From: Aestuariivivens marinum
Lineage (GTDB): Bacteria; Bacteroidota; Bacteroidia; Flavobacteriales; Flavobacteriaceae
Direction of reading: 5' to 3'
DNA: 64,000 bases
Assembly: GCF_022662175.1 (NCBI RefSeq)
Contig: NZ_JAKMCR010000001.1
Coordinates: 1,240,001 to 1,304,000, forward strand
Shown: in pieces, positions 62,835 through 64,000 of the stretch
Layout of the letters: every line of letters begins with the position of its first letter
Numbering within the stretch: the first letter of the stretch is position 1
The notes under the pieces: generated by a model
What the model saw: only the letters and a program-made list of their open reading frames with translations
Told to the model about the DNA's origin: nothing
The model's database searches: none
Program-made: the position numbers and the translations under genes

Positions 62835-63890
62835 TTAGGTGACCGTTCCTTGGCAACTGCTTCCTGCACCTGCCGTACAACCGTAACAGTGTTGGAAAAC
62901 AACTATTTCTCTGCCTTGAAGTAACAACTCATTATAATCCGAAATATGTTTTGCTTTGCTATTTAAAGGTAATTCCAACATTTGATTAAAGTCACAATCA
63001 TATAAATAGCCATCCCAACTAACCGATAGTGTATTGGTACACATCACGTTTTCCAAGGCAACTGGATTATAGGCATCTACTAAAGCATACATGTAGTCTT
63101 CATAATTTTCCGAGGCAATTAAATAATCTAAAAATCTACTAATAGGTAAATTGGTTATGGCGAATAAATTATGAAAATGAATATCAAAATCTTTTAATAG
63201 TGCTTTTTTGAAATCTTTTTCCAAGTCATTTTGATTGGCAGGTAAAAATGCACCCGAGGGATTGTACACCAAATCTAAACGTAAGTTATTTTCTGGCATG
63301 CCATAGCCTATTTTGTTTAACATTTTTAGAGTTTCAATTGAAGCGTCAAAAACACCATCTCCACGTTGTTTGTCGGTTTTACCTCGTGTCCAATGTGGCA
63401 TAGAGCTAACTATATGGATGTTGTGCTTTTTGAAAAACTCGGGTAAATCATGGTATTTCTTATTGGCACGAATAATCGTTAAGTTGGAACGAACAATAAA
63501 ATCCTTAATACCTGCTTTTACCGCTTCTTCAACAAACCAACGAAAATTTGGATTCATCTCAGGGGCACCACCTGTTAAATCTAAAGTATGTGCTCCAGTT
63601 TTTTTTATAACCTCCAAGCATTGTAACATGGTTTCTTTGGCCATGATTTCCTTTCGGTCTGGACCCGCATCAACATGGCAATGTTCACAAACTTGATTGC
63701 ACATATAGCCCAAATTAATCTGAAGAATTTCAAGTTTTTTCGCTTTCAAAGGGAATTGACCAGTTTCACCAATTTTATTCTTAAACGTAGGTAATTCACC
63801 ATTTTGGAAAATACCATTGGATAAAATTTCCAGTTGGCGTTTACTATTGGCTAATGTGCTATTGCGTTTGTGAAGGGATTTTGTTATCAT
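62835..63890 (-). CDS. arsS: Arsenosugar biosynthesis radical SAM protein
   Basis: The 351-residue protein has the radical SAM motif CxxxCxxC as CNQVCEHC (Cys64, 68, 71), and downstream DLTGGAPEMN binds SAM. The C-terminus is HCYGCTAGAGSSCQGTVT with Cys335, 338 and 346; in selenoprotein relatives one of these positions is selenocysteine, but here it is Cys. ArsS uses SAM to attach a 5'-deoxyadenosyl group to dimethylated arsenic. It is the first gene of the minus-strand run. About 110 bases upstream to the window edge hold no clear -7 element. Confidence 0.93.
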   Translation of the reverse strand: MITKSLHKRNSTLANSKRQLEILSNGIFQNGELPTFKNKIGETGQFPLKAKKLEILQINLGYMCNQVCEHCHVDAGPDRKEIMAKETMLQCLEVIKKTGAHTLDLTGGAPEMNPNFRWFVEEAVKAGIKDFIVRSNLTIIRANKKYHDLPEFFKKHNIHIVSSMPHWTRGKTDKQRGDGVFDASIETLKMLNKIGYGMPENNLRLDLVYNPSGAFLPANQNDLEKDFKKALLKDFDIHFHNLFAITNLPISRFLDYLIASENYEDYMYALVDAYNPVALENVMCTNTLSVSWDGYLYDCDFNQMLELPLNSKAKHISDYNELLLQGREIVVFQHCYGCTAGAGSSCQGTVT

Positions 63891-64000
63891 TTTTTTTAAA
63901 AGGCCTCTCGATTACAGTCGATATGATAAAAAGGAATACTGCATCATTAGAGCGTATTACCTATTTGAATCTATAAATACTATCCGTCTAACTTATTTAC

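Noticed and set aside
62835-63890. Selenocysteine in ArsS
   Set aside because: The C-terminal position reads Cys codons and the frame ends at a normal stop, so no Sec is indicated.
1-64000. CRISPR arrays, tRNA, rRNA, insertion sequences, SusC/SusD pairs
   Set aside because: None was recognised on either strand by reading.

Overview
The window is low-GC DNA from a member of the Bacteroidota, most likely a marine Flavobacteriaceae. The evidence is a type IX secretion (type B) sorting domain, many short lipoprotein signals, the Bacteroidota -7 promoter element TAnnTTTG just upstream of several ATG codons, a mevalonate pathway, and absence of recognisable Shine-Dalgarno sequences. There are no rRNA or tRNA genes, CRISPR arrays or insertion sequences that I can see, and no SusC/SusD pair.

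Region 1 (1-17698, all minus strand) is a glycan-catabolic block. Its upstream half (GH92 alpha-mannosidase, sodium:solute symporter, GH130 phosphorylase, CBM9-like protein, GH18, a GH10-like lipoprotein, glycosylasparaginase, GH20 hexosaminidase) makes sense as N-glycan breakdown: trimming of mannose and GlcNAc outside or in the periplasm, release of GlcNAc from Asn, import of a small saccharide, and cytoplasmic phosphorolysis of a mannosyl-GlcNAc/glucose disaccharide. The downstream half (PSD1-type cytochrome protein, DUF1501 protein, NHL propeller, chitobiase-C lipoprotein cut by the window edge) is a Planctomycetes-like exported module of unknown reaction. A 1445-residue type IX-secreted protein follows (17794-22131).

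Region 2 (22400-34741) holds a GAF-domain protein tail-to-tail with an HD-phosphohydrolase/PycTM fusion, msrB-msrA, a very large calcineurin-like phosphatase/outer-membrane barrel fusion, a propeller lipoprotein, and a three-gene operon (TesB thioesterase, glycerophosphodiesterase, HI0933 flavoprotein). A DUF1697 gene broken by two frameshifts lies at 34749-35324.

Region 3 (35378-44755, plus strand) contains mevalonate-pathway genes with a UbiA prenyltransferase, an RluB-like pseudouridine synthase that lacks its catalytic Asp, a structured leader of about 330 bases, then a polyamine operon (arginine decarboxylase, agmatinase, deoxyhypusine-synthase-like protein) that probably makes homospermidine, followed by small acidic proteins, a VOC protein and an RMD1-family membrane protein.

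Region 4 (44742-53883) holds a mannosyltransferase-like membrane protein, gamma-glutamyltransferase, two family-2 glycosyltransferases, a homocysteine methyltransferase-like protein, a fatty acid hydroxylase-family protein and a TolB/TPR regulator-like protein.

Region 5 (54102-63890) is an arsenosugar biosynthesis cluster: ArsS radical SAM protein, rhodanese, TIGR04282 glycosyltransferase, purine nucleoside phosphorylase, ArsM, DUF547 lipoprotein and TIGR04283 glycosyltransferase in one minus-strand run. A metallophosphatase on the plus strand separates it from a FAD oxidoreductase and a NapH/NosR-like Fe-S membrane protein. Together they suggest methylation of arsenite, adenosylation, removal of adenine and glycosylation.

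Two genome-scale curiosities stand out. A family of small palindromic dispersed repeats lies in intergenic DNA (37456) and has also inserted in frame inside two glycosyltransferase genes (about 45316-45425 and 58555-58645). Several naive TTG starts are in fact the end of the -7 promoter box.
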